Virus record (IMG/VR): IMGVR_UViG_3300022856_000029
Span: 1 to 26,437 of that record
Source of the DNA: a virus
DNA length: 26,437 nucleotides
Direction: 5' to 3' (one strand)
Shown here: positions 1 through 6,059 of the stretch, one piece after another
Numbering within the stretch: position 1 is the stretch's first letter
Layout: each line of letters starts with the position of its first letter
Notes under the pieces: generated by a model
Seen by the model: the letters and a program-made list of their open reading frames with translations, nothing else
Told to the model about the DNA's origin: nothing
The model's database searches: none
Made by a program: the position numbers and the translations under genes

Positions 1-64
1 ATAAGTCTGGCTGTGATGAGCTTAATGCATCACTCGACTGAGGTATATTTTCTTGATATGCCAT
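1..64 (-). CDS. Phage structural protein, N-terminal fragment (runs off left edge)
   Basis: Only the first 21 codons are in the window. The reading frame starts at ATG 62-64 and begins MAYQENIPQSSDALSSSQPD. An AAAGGA Shine-Dalgarno lies 7 nt upstream, so the start is well supported. N-termini of this style (MAY..NIPQ..D.L..SQ.D) are, from memory, common in virion proteins of marine-type podophages that follow the head-completion genes. That match is recall, not a search. The gene follows the 320-aa connector-like gene on the same strand after a short GC-rich repeat spacer. It is cut by the window edge and not necessarily by a real truncation. Confidence 0.7.
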   Translation of the reverse strand, partial: MAYQENIPQSSDALSSSQPDL

Positions 65-73
65 GCTCTATCC

Positions 74-141
74 TTTTTAAAAATTACACTAAAGTCCGAC
101 CACTCGGCCCGACTCGGCCCGACCACTTTTTTAAAAATTAC
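74..141. repeat. GC-rich tandem repeat flanked by a direct repeat
   Basis: Two exact copies of CTCGGCCCGA sit at 103-112 and 113-122. They are bracketed by CCGACCAC at 96-103 and 119-126. Outside these, TTTTTAAAAATTAC occurs at 74-87 and 128-141. The block is far more GC-rich than its surroundings and fills the spacer between two minus-strand structural genes. TCGG/CCGA arms could fold into small hairpins. Its role is unknown; an intercistronic processing or termination element is possible. Confidence 0.7.
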
Positions 142-1093
142 TACTTCCTGGTGACCATCCTGATCCATTACCATTTTCTGAATATATAGTAGCCACACGT
201 TGATTTGACAATTGTTGTAACGTTCGCCGCAAAATAAGACGCTCTTGCTCTTTCAAAGAAGGCATTATCATTTGAATGCTTTCCATATCCATTCGATCTT
301 CAAGTATCTTTTTTGCACTAGAAAATGCTATATATTGCCACCACTCTTCTAGCTGTGGACTCTGCCCTGCAGCAAGAAGTTCTGATGGGCGCACATTCAC
401 TTCGATATTTACGGGATAAACCTTGTCAGGAACTGGACGTATGGTAAATGTATCATTAAAAAATAGAACAGCAGTTGGTTTTCCTGCAGCGTAAGGTATC
501 GTCTCGCTATATATAACTTCTGATGCTCCTGGAGCAGCTGAATATGCTAAAGTGAACGCACCATTAAGATAATTAATAGTACCAGTACCATCACCTGATA
601 AAACTCCAGAACCGTCATCACTTAACCTTAATCCATTTCCTGCAGCATCTTTACTAACAAAATTAACATTGTTTCTCAATACAGGAATCGAAGACAATGT
701 ACCAGCAAAGGCCGTCGTTATCCCATCACCAGTTGTTCCAATACTCAAAATAGTATTTGTTAAAGGGAACATTGCAGCAAATTGAGATCGAGATTGACTA
801 TAAACAACCTCTTGTCCGGCAATAAAAACAGGAGGGTGTACAGTAAGATTAGATTGAATAAATCCAGAAAGACCAGCACTTACCGAAGAAGAATTATATT
901 CATCTATGTTAGGCTGCGTATACCACGTTAACGTTTGCCTCAAATTAAAAAGCCTAAGATGCTCAGGAAAATCATATTGAATAAAGGTATTCACGTACTC
1001 ATCTATAGTGGTATCAGATATTTGAGAAGAAGATGGGCTACGCGTTAATCTTCTTATCTTTATTCGTATAGCATTTAGTGTTGAATTGGCCAT
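131..1093 (-). CDS. Head-tail connector-like virion protein (320 aa)
   Basis: The protein starts MANSTLNAIRIKIRRLTRSP and has a helical N-terminal part (about residues 1-60, with IDEYVNTFIQYDFPEHLRLF). A beta-rich middle follows, then a helical C-terminal segment rich in charged residues (about 245-300). A helical N-terminus of this type, placed just after the capsid genes, fits a head-completion or connector protein, but I recognise no named family. The start ATG at 1093 has an AAAGGAG site 7 nt upstream. It lies downstream of the capsid, decoration and 128-aa genes and upstream of the truncated MAYQENIPQ gene, as in head-to-tail gene order of podophages. The assignment to a virion role is by context. 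A tail-tubular or fibre-anchor role is an alternative. Confidence 0.6.
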   Translation of the reverse strand: MANSTLNAIRIKIRRLTRSPSSSQISDTTIDEYVNTFIQYDFPEHLRLFNLRQTLTWYTQPNIDEYNSSSVSAGLSGFIQSNLTVHPPVFIAGQEVVYSQSRSQFAAMFPLTNTILSIGTTGDGITTAFAGTLSSIPVLRNNVNFVSKDAAGNGLRLSDDGSGVLSGDGTGTINYLNGAFTLAYSAAPGASEVIYSETIPYAAGKPTAVLFFNDTFTIRPVPDKVYPVNIEVNVRPSELLAAGQSPQLEEWWQYIAFSSAKKILEDRMDMESIQMIMPSLKEQERLILRRTLQQLSNQRVATIYSENGNGSGWSPGSSNF

Positions 1094-1122
1094 AAAACAT
1101 CTCCTTTAGCACTCATAAACAA

Positions 1123-1170
1123 GCTACCCTAAGCATTAGTTGGATAAGGCTAAGCTAACGCTAGAGTAGC
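1123..1170. other. Imperfect intercistronic inverted repeat
   Basis: GCTACCCTAAGC (1123-1134) faces GCTAGAGTAGC (1160-1170). The arms pair with one mismatch and one bulge around a 25-nt loop that itself contains GCTTAG/CTAAGC-like pieces. It lies between the 128-aa and 320-aa genes of the structural operon. On the minus strand no T-run follows, so it is more likely an mRNA processing or stability element than a terminator. Confidence 0.4.
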
Positions 1171-1179
1171 TATACCTTT

Positions 1180-1566
1180 TTAGATTATATTTTCTACGGT
1201 AATAAGATCGCCTTCTGGCCTTAGATCATCAATATCAACGAACTCCAAACTCTGGAAAGAGCAACGTCGTACTTTTTGACCTAATTTTTGCGTATGTTTT
1301 CCTGTTTCATCTTGCTGATAAGAATGTACTGGGTACCAACAGTTCTTATTAAGATGCTTTGCTACACCTAAAGGTAACGTATAAATTTCACCATCCCGTA
1401 AATCATATCGCTCAGTGGGATCTTCTTTATATTGTCTAAAAACAAAACTTAATGTGCCACCAGCTACTTCATGAAAGATGAACTTACCACGTACTGGCTC
1501 ACGGTCTTTGTCTCTCATATATTTTAAATTAGGTTTTTTCTTTTTCTCTGTTTTTTCAAGACTCAT
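1180..1566 (-). CDS. Conserved phage protein of the head module (128 aa)
   Basis: A small soluble protein with a lysine-rich N-terminus (MSLEKTEKKKKPN) and a beta-rich body containing RDGEIYTLPLGVAKHLNKNC. From memory, a motif like YTLPL.VA.HLN..C.YP recurs in small proteins next to capsid genes of uncultured marine podophages, where no function is assigned. The ATG at 1566 has AGGAG 6 nt upstream. The gene lies directly after the strong hairpin at 1582-1627, so its expression may be lower than that of the capsid and decoration genes before it. It is probably a minor virion or head-completion protein. This is inferred from position only. Confidence 0.6.
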   Translation of the reverse strand: MSLEKTEKKKKPNLKYMRDKDREPVRGKFIFHEVAGGTLSFVFRQYKEDPTERYDLRDGEIYTLPLGVAKHLNKNCWYPVHSYQQDETGKHTQKLGQKVRRCSFQSLEFVDIDDLRPEGDLITVENII

Positions 1567-1581
1567 TTTTTCTCCTAAAAG

Positions 1582-1627
1582 TTGGGAGAGGAATTTCCTG
1601 TCCGTAAAGAGGAAATTCCTCTCCCAA
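1582..1627 (-). terminator. 18-bp perfect hairpin after the decoration gene
   Basis: TTGGGAGAGGAATTTCCT (1582-1599) is an exact reverse complement of 1610-1627, with a 10-nt loop. On the minus strand the stem is followed by CTTTTAGG, a short T-run that then merges into the SD of the next gene. It lies 8 nt after the stop of the 332-aa gene. It is a good candidate for a partial terminator or RNase-processed barrier that limits read-through from the capsid/decoration unit. The short T-run keeps the terminator call moderate. Confidence 0.65.
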
Positions 1628-1635
1628 ATAATTAC

Positions 1636-2634
1636 CTATTGATTATCGACACTAAAAGACTTACCAGCTACCCAGTAAATTACATTAGTATTGACACCAG
1701 CAGGGCCATTGGCACCAGCAGTCAATATCATTTGTAGTGCTGCGTTATTAACCGTAGCATCACCAAGAATATTAACAGCAGACGCTAAAGCTTGAGCGGT
1801 ACTTTCTCCAACTGGAGTAACAACAGACCAGGTGAATGGAACTGCAGCAGCACCAGGAAAAGCAAATGCAGTAAATGCAGACGAATCAATATTAAGAGTA
1901 ATAGTATTATTCGCCGTACTTATTGCAGTAATTGTGCCAAGAAGACCATCCATTTCAATCATTCCAAACTCTGAAGGAACAGACATTCTTACCTGTTGAC
2001 CTACCGTAAATAGGTGGGTAACAGAGCACGTAACTACCGCAGCAGCTGCTTGAGAAATGTTCACAACAAATCGATTGGTTGGATAATACATAGGATCAAA
2101 GGCTACGTGACGATATGTACCATCACCCGCACCAACAGCTCCTGGAGCTGTTGCTAATGTATAACGCATCTTGAATGAATTATTAGCTACAACTGTATCA
2201 ACTTCAAAATCAAACCCACAAATGTTAGGTACACCTGTATCAGCTTGAAGACGAACAACAGATCCGGTTGTTAATGAACCCGTATTACCCGTAGAAACTA
2301 CCGGTAGAGTTATATTAGTTATTCCAGTTTCTGCAACAGCAGCTCCAAGCGGATTACCTGAAGTATCTCGCAAAAAGAATCCAGCATCAGCAGCTATTTG
2401 AACCGTTGTCATAGGATCATTTACTACTGTACCAAGTTTTCTATACTCAACACCACGCCCATCAGTCATACCACGCTGCCAGTAAAACTGTGCTCCACTG
2501 TCAGTTCCTAATGCAGCGTCATTAAGAATAGTCTCGTTGTAAACCCACATCCAATCTATATCAGATCTAATAGCAACAACTTGATTAGTTCCATCAGCAG
2601 TAAACCTGCCTTGATTAACGATAGTTCCGTTCAT
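1636..2634 (-). CDS. Putative capsid decoration / virion structural protein (332 aa)
   Basis: The protein is beta-rich, Ala/Thr/Val/Gly-rich and poor in lysine, like an abundant extracellular or virion protein. It begins MNGTIVNQGRFTADGTNQ. It contains a segment (about 188-250) with FVVNISQAAAAVVTCSVTHL and VGQQVRMSVPSEFGMIEMDG, which resembles small beta-barrel modules in phage structural proteins. Its SD, AAGGAGG with 5 nt to ATG 2634, is the strongest in the module, consistent with very high expression. It starts 10 nt after the major capsid stop, so the two are one transcription unit closed by the 1582-1627 hairpin. A decoration or head-stabilising role is inferred from this pairing. A tail or minor capsid role is possible. 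Confidence 0.6.
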   Translation of the reverse strand: MNGTIVNQGRFTADGTNQVVAIRSDIDWMWVYNETILNDAALGTDSGAQFYWQRGMTDGRGVEYRKLGTVVNDPMTTVQIAADAGFFLRDTSGNPLGAAVAETGITNITLPVVSTGNTGSLTTGSVVRLQADTGVPNICGFDFEVDTVVANNSFKMRYTLATAPGAVGAGDGTYRHVAFDPMYYPTNRFVVNISQAAAAVVTCSVTHLFTVGQQVRMSVPSEFGMIEMDGLLGTITAISTANNTITLNIDSSAFTAFAFPGAAAVPFTWSVVTPVGESTAQALASAVNILGDATVNNAALQMILTAGANGPAGVNTNVIYWVAGKSFSVDNQ

Positions 2635-2644
2635 AAGTACCTCC

Positions 2645-3592
2645 TTAAGATCTTGTGCAACGCATATTAATTACCCATAGATCATTCGTAATACGAGGAA
2701 CTTCAGCAAACTTATAACCAACAGAGGCATTAAGTGCTAACGGTCCATCATATATAGGTGGTCTATAAATAAATGTTGAGCTGTATCCATCTTGTTCTAT
2801 ACATGCATACGCTTCCATACCAACACAGAAAACGTTATATACATTATTGTCTAACACAGAAGCATTAGGAGAAACAGAACCAATAGAAGAAACAAGGAAA
2901 CGAAGGTTACCAATAGCTCCCCACTCTGAACGCAAAGCATCCATAGGTGATGGATATTGATTTTTATGGATAAAACCAGCAACGTTATCAAGATCACCAG
3001 TAAGCTGAGTAGATCCTAATGCAAAATATGCATCACGAACTGGAGCTGTTCCAAATTTATCTTCACCCTCAATATTGTCCATGATGGTGTAAGCATCATT
3101 ATCAAGAAGAGTACGCACAACTTCATTCACATCAAAACGAGTAATTTCAGTTGGGTTATCTCCGTTTACTCCACCAACACAGTTAATAAATGCTGCAGTA
3201 CTAGCAAGCATATTACGTGTAAGCTCATCTTCAGTTTGACGAAGAGAAACACCTAAACGAGCCGCTGCTTCATTTAGAACTGGATCTTGGTTTTGCAAAG
3301 TAACTTGCTCATTCAATTGAATGTACTGCCCGTAGAAATCAATGCGAGCATCAATATCTATTGCAGATAAAGCAACTGAAGGAGGTGTAATTCCTGTGTT
3401 TCCAAGAGGAACAAGAGCACTCGGCAAAGGATTATAACGACGCATACGTAATGTACGTCCGCCATTCCTTGGCATAGCTTTCTTCATCGCAGGTATTTTA
3501 TGGATCATGTTTGGTACAGGAACAGACAACAGTTTATAACTAAAACTTTGTTGTACTGGAGCCGGCAACAAACTCGTAGTCGTAACAGGCAT
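2645..3592 (-). CDS. Major capsid protein, N4-gp56 family
   Basis: This is a HK97-fold major capsid protein of the N4-gp56 family, which forms the icosahedral shell. The N-terminal third carries the family signature: RNGGRTLRMRRYNPLPSAL followed by VPLGNTGITPP, then DARIDFYGQYIQLNEQVTLQ and DPVLNEAAARLG (about residues 42-112). The central part has DELTRNMLAS and a domain ending in FGTAPVRDAYFALG. The length (315 aa) is at the short end for the family. ATG 3592 has AAGGA 7 nt upstream. Its own promoter lies in the 175-nt gap before it. The scaffold-like gene precedes it and the decoration gene follows, the usual order for capsid assembly modules. Confidence 0.9.
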   Translation of the reverse strand: MPVTTTSLLPAPVQQSFSYKLLSVPVPNMIHKIPAMKKAMPRNGGRTLRMRRYNPLPSALVPLGNTGITPPSVALSAIDIDARIDFYGQYIQLNEQVTLQNQDPVLNEAAARLGVSLRQTEDELTRNMLASTAAFINCVGGVNGDNPTEITRFDVNEVVRTLLDNDAYTIMDNIEGEDKFGTAPVRDAYFALGSTQLTGDLDNVAGFIHKNQYPSPMDALRSEWGAIGNLRFLVSSIGSVSPNASVLDNNVYNVFCVGMEAYACIEQDGYSSTFIYRPPIYDGPLALNASVGYKFAEVPRITNDLWVINMRCTRS

Positions 3593-3632
3593 AAAGAATC
3601 CTTAAAGTTTATACATCTAACACATAAAAACC

Positions 3633-3651
3633 TTAAGCTGACGAGGCTTAA
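3633..3651 (-). other. Small hairpin in the capsid mRNA leader
   Basis: TTAAGC (3633-3638) pairs with GCTTAA (3646-3651) around a 7-nt loop. On the minus strand it is followed by GGTTTTT. It lies between the capsid promoter and the capsid start. It may be a weak terminator for read-through from the scaffold gene or a 5' stabilising hairpin. The 6-bp stem makes either call tentative. Confidence 0.3.
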
Positions 3652-3725
3652 AAAGTACGTCATGATCGTGGCGAATTGATCATACAGCCGATAGAAGTGA
3701 GTGAGTCTTCATTACACTCATCTTA

Positions 3726-3754
3726 AATATACTTTTTATATATAACCGTTACAA
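3726..3754 (-). promoter_or_regulatory. Promoter for the capsid/decoration unit
   Basis: On the minus strand TTGTAA (3749-3754) and TATATT (3726-3731) are separated by exactly 17 nt. That is 4/6 and 5/6 to the sigma-70 consensus. The site lies in the longest gap of the head module, about 135 nt before the capsid ATG. It would allow capsid and decoration proteins to be made in excess of portal and scaffold. Confidence 0.55.
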
Positions 3755-3767
3755 CCGAAACGAAATA

Positions 3768-4598
3768 CTATGAATTCTTCCTTGCAGCATTCATTTCTCT
3801 TCTCAATTGATCGCGCAATTCAGGCGTTAATCCATTAGCAAAGGCGTTCGCATGAGACATCGGAGAACTTCCACGCTGAGGCGAAACAGCATGTAGAGTC
3901 TTAGGCTTTAAAGAATTCTGCTTTGCTATCTCCCTATCTTTAACAAACGCATCTTTCTGGCCAATACCGAGCCTTTTTATTGTTTTATAGGCAAGAGCGG
4001 CTTTTTTATAAAGATCTGGTGTATGCGAAATCGCTAAAGCCAAGTCAGGATCCATGTCACGCAATGCATTTACATTTTCATTTGATACAACAGAAGCAAA
4101 GTCCGGAAAATTATTATTTAACTTCGCCTCTATGCGCGACTCTGAAGACACTTGCTCATAACTCTGTAACTTTTTCTCAAGCATAAGCATTCTTTTATCA
4201 TACTTACTTAAATGCTTGCCCTCTACAAGATCATCAGGATTAAGATGTAAATCTTGTTCTGGAACAACTTCTTTTGCAGGCTCTTGCTTAGCATTCCAAC
4301 GCTTCTCTAAGTCTTTAGCATATTGGATAGCTTCATTTCTCTCTTGCTCCAAACGAGAAGTTTTTTCCCTCAAACGCTTGAAGTTATCGTCTTTGATTGT
4401 ATTTTTTTCACTATCTATTTGCATTTCATTTTCATTAATGCCTGCTTCATCAGTAGTTTCCTCCTGTGCAACACGTTGCACAACTTCTTCCTGCGCAACA
4501 TCATTTGCAATAGGAGTATTTGGATCTTCTTGAAGCTTGTCTAATGTTTCTTTCTGTGGAACCGGTCGGCCATCTTTATCGTATTTCATATCAAACAT
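3768..4598 (-). CDS. Putative scaffolding protein (276 aa)
   Basis: A highly charged, low-complexity protein placed immediately before the major capsid gene, as scaffolds are. Residues about 1-70 are acidic and disordered. Residues 75-105 form a predicted coiled coil (RLREKTSRLEQERNEAIQYA), and further heptad-like helix lies near 130-155. The C-terminus is basic and helical (ELRDQLRREMNAARK), the kind of end that binds capsid subunits in P22-type scaffolds. There are no cysteines and almost no aromatic residues after residue 110. The start ATG 4598 has AGGA 6 nt upstream. The family match is by composition and position, not by a sequence signature. Confidence 0.75.
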   Translation of the reverse strand: MFDMKYDKDGRPVPQKETLDKLQEDPNTPIANDVAQEEVVQRVAQEETTDEAGINENEMQIDSEKNTIKDDNFKRLREKTSRLEQERNEAIQYAKDLEKRWNAKQEPAKEVVPEQDLHLNPDDLVEGKHLSKYDKRMLMLEKKLQSYEQVSSESRIEAKLNNNFPDFASVVSNENVNALRDMDPDLALAISHTPDLYKKAALAYKTIKRLGIGQKDAFVKDREIAKQNSLKPKTLHAVSPQRGSSPMSHANAFANGLTPELRDQLRREMNAARKNS

Positions 4599-4619
4599 AG
4601 TATTCCTCTCTTGTTCTTT

Positions 4620-5099
4620 TTATGATTGTAAAAGTATTGTATTTAACTGCTCTCCATTACGCTTCTTTGCTAATTGTAATAAAGTATTGTCCTCAAAGTC
4701 TAAGACGTGCTTTAAAAGTTCTCGTTCTTCCTCAGCAACACTTAGTGCGTTAGTTTTTAACAAAATACACGTATGTTTAGATGGTACTACCCATAGAAAT
4801 TCAATACGATCAGATGGTCTATCATAAAAATAAACTGTCTGATCGTATGTTGGGGTTGGGCATGTGCGTCTAAAGAAGAAGTAGTTTCTTATAACATTCT
4901 GCATAAGACGTTCTTTTTTTGTTTCTACCATTACATAGAAACTTTCAGAGTCTATATCTTTCTTTCCGCGCTTAACGCACTCAAGAATACTATTTGTATA
5001 ATCTTTTTGCATTTCACGTTGGAGTTCAATAGGATCACGCGTCTCAGGTGTTTTTAAGAGCAAATTAGATGATTGCTTACCAATCGTTTCGTGTGACAT
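4620..5099 (-). CDS. Conserved phage head-module protein (159 aa)
   Basis: I place the start at ATG 5097-5099 (MSHETIGKQSS), where GGAG lies 9 nt upstream. The frame stays open to 5144, but no SD is present there. The protein is soluble and mixed alpha/beta. Its centre reads RTCPTPTYDQTVYFYDR followed by EFLWVVPSK, which I remember from small proteins between portal and scaffold genes in uncultured podophages. No function is known to me. The C-terminal 40 residues are charged and helical. It lies between the small basic gene at 5196 and the scaffold. A role as an internal virion or assembly factor is inferred from order alone. Confidence 0.6.
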   Translation of the reverse strand: MSHETIGKQSSNLLLKTPETRDPIELQREMQKDYTNSILECVKRGKKDIDSESFYVMVETKKERLMQNVIRNYFFFRRTCPTPTYDQTVYFYDRPSDRIEFLWVVPSKHTCILLKTNALSVAEEERELLKHVLDFEDNTLLQLAKKRNGEQLNTILLQS

Positions 5100-5195
5100 A
5101 TATTTATTCTCCACTACTGCTTTAATTAAATGAATACGAAACACTATATATCATAAAGAAGCAGCAATGAAGCTATTTATACGCTATACGTGTTG

Positions 5196-5531
5196 CTATT
5201 CAACATCAAAGTTTATTTTTTTAACACTATCTTGAATGTATGGATTAGCATAATAACCAGCCCGTGGAAACTGCTTCTGATAGCCTACACCTGAAAGATT
5301 AGACATTGCATTACGATCTTCTTTGACTATTCCAGCATCAGCCATTTCTCTTTTTCTTCGAGGATCTACACCAGCATAAAAAGAACTATAAGCTGATTGT
5401 ACGCGCTCATAATCATACTGATTCTTAATGTCTTGCTTGATGTTATAATTTTCATACGACTGAATCACTTGTTCACGAGATTTAACTTTAGCAGCAGATC
5501 CCTTAAGTGGTTTTAGCTTCTTTTGTACCAT
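5196..5531 (-). CDS. Small basic phage protein, paralogue of the 5734-6003 product (111 aa)
   Basis: A 111-aa, Tyr/Lys/Arg-rich protein with no membrane segment. Its centre (RRKREMADAGIVKEDRNAMS, then NLSG) matches the centre of the 89-aa protein encoded at 5734-6003 (ERKRMEAEGAAMIKEDRNAI, then ANLP). The two are therefore diverged paralogues. The N-terminal 45 residues (lysine-rich, then YENYNIKQDIKNQYDYERVQ) are unique to this copy. ATG 5531 has AAGGAG 5 nt upstream. It lies between the portal and scaffold genes, so an internal head or DNA-associated virion protein is plausible. Small proteins with an EDRNA/EDHNAIANMP-like core recur in environmental phages, from memory, without assigned function. 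Confidence 0.6.
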   Translation of the reverse strand: MVQKKLKPLKGSAAKVKSREQVIQSYENYNIKQDIKNQYDYERVQSAYSSFYAGVDPRRKREMADAGIVKEDRNAMSNLSGVGYQKQFPRAGYYANPYIQDSVKKINFDVE

Positions 5532-5545
5532 AAAGACTCCTTTTT

Positions 5546-5580
5546 ATAATAGGGGAAAACTTGCGCCTTCCCCCTATTAT
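5546..5580. other. 10-bp intercistronic hairpin
   Basis: ATAATAGGGG (5546-5555) is the exact complement of CCCCTATTAT (5571-5580), with a 15-nt loop. On the minus strand it begins inside the stop codon of the 48-aa gene and ends just before the AAAAAGGAG SD of the 111-aa gene. No T-run follows on that strand, so mRNA processing or control of SD access is more likely than termination. Confidence 0.5.
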
Positions 5581-5726
5581 TATTTTACGTACCGAGTTTC
5601 TTCATAAATAAGACGCCGACTTCTATGGGAGGACTTATTTTTTTTATAATCAATATTCATCGGTAAGCCTAAGATCTCATACGCAATCTTAGTTGCTTTA
5701 CACTTTGCTCGAGGCATAGCAGGCAT
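5580..5726 (-). CDS. Very small basic protein between portal and scaffold genes (48 aa)
   Basis: The frame is open further upstream, but the start at ATG 5724-5726 is preferred. AGGA lies 6 nt upstream, and it begins 7 nt after the stop of the 89-aa gene, whereas the longer frame would overlap that gene. The product begins MPAMPRAKCKATKIAYEILG and ends in a basic stretch (KSSHRSRRLIYEETRYVK). It has no membrane segment. The core KATKIAYEILGLP looks like a short amphipathic helix. Its function is unknown. Tight spacing places it in the portal-scaffold operon. Confidence 0.5.
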   Translation of the reverse strand: MPAMPRAKCKATKIAYEILGLPMNIDYKKNKSSHRSRRLIYEETRYVK

Positions 5727-5733
5727 AAGTATC

Positions 5734-6003
5734 CTAGTACTTTTCAGGATACGACATACCACTTTTGCGTCGCTCTTTATTTACATCATCACGAACCTGT
5801 GTATCAACACCTTTAATGTCATCATTAAGGTTATAATAACTATATGATTCTTGTGGATAAGCCTTAAACATAACCTCAGTAGGAAGATTAGCGATAGCGT
5901 TACGATCTTCTTTGATCATTGCTGCTCCTTCTGCTTCCATACGTTTTCGTTCAGCCATATTGTCAGAGCCATAGTAACGTTTCTTTGCCATCATTTTTGC
6001 CAT
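5734..6003 (-). CDS. Small basic phage protein, paralogue of the 5196-5531 product (89 aa)
   Basis: An 89-aa protein beginning MAKMMAKKRYYGSDNMAERK. The central motif MIKEDRNAIANLPTEVMFKA is shared with the 111-aa neighbour, where it reads IVKEDRNAMSNLSG. The C-terminal half is acidic then basic and contains DDIKGVDTQVRDDVNKERR. From memory, an EDHNAIANMPQ..M.K.YP core occurs in many small proteins next to portals of environmental phages. ATG 6003 has AAGGA 7 nt upstream. It follows the portal gene after 56 nt. A structural or internal virion role is likely by context. The biochemical role is unknown. Confidence 0.6.
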   Translation of the reverse strand: MAKMMAKKRYYGSDNMAERKRMEAEGAAMIKEDRNAIANLPTEVMFKAYPQESYSYYNLNDDIKGVDTQVRDDVNKERRKSGMSYPEKY

Positions 6004-6059
6004 TATTAGTCCTTTTTGTAGAAAATGTCATCAAGACAAGGTTAAAATCCTCTAACTAC

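Noticed and set aside
4216-4827. Plus-strand open frames rich in Ser/Phe/Cys opposite the scaffold and 159-aa genes
   Set aside because: Composition is the reverse complement of Lys/Glu-rich coding sequence and there are no start signals. They are antisense artefacts.
5727-5762. Longer N-terminus for the 48-aa gene
   Set aside because: It would overlap the end of the 89-aa gene, while the inner ATG at 5726 has a well-placed AGGA.
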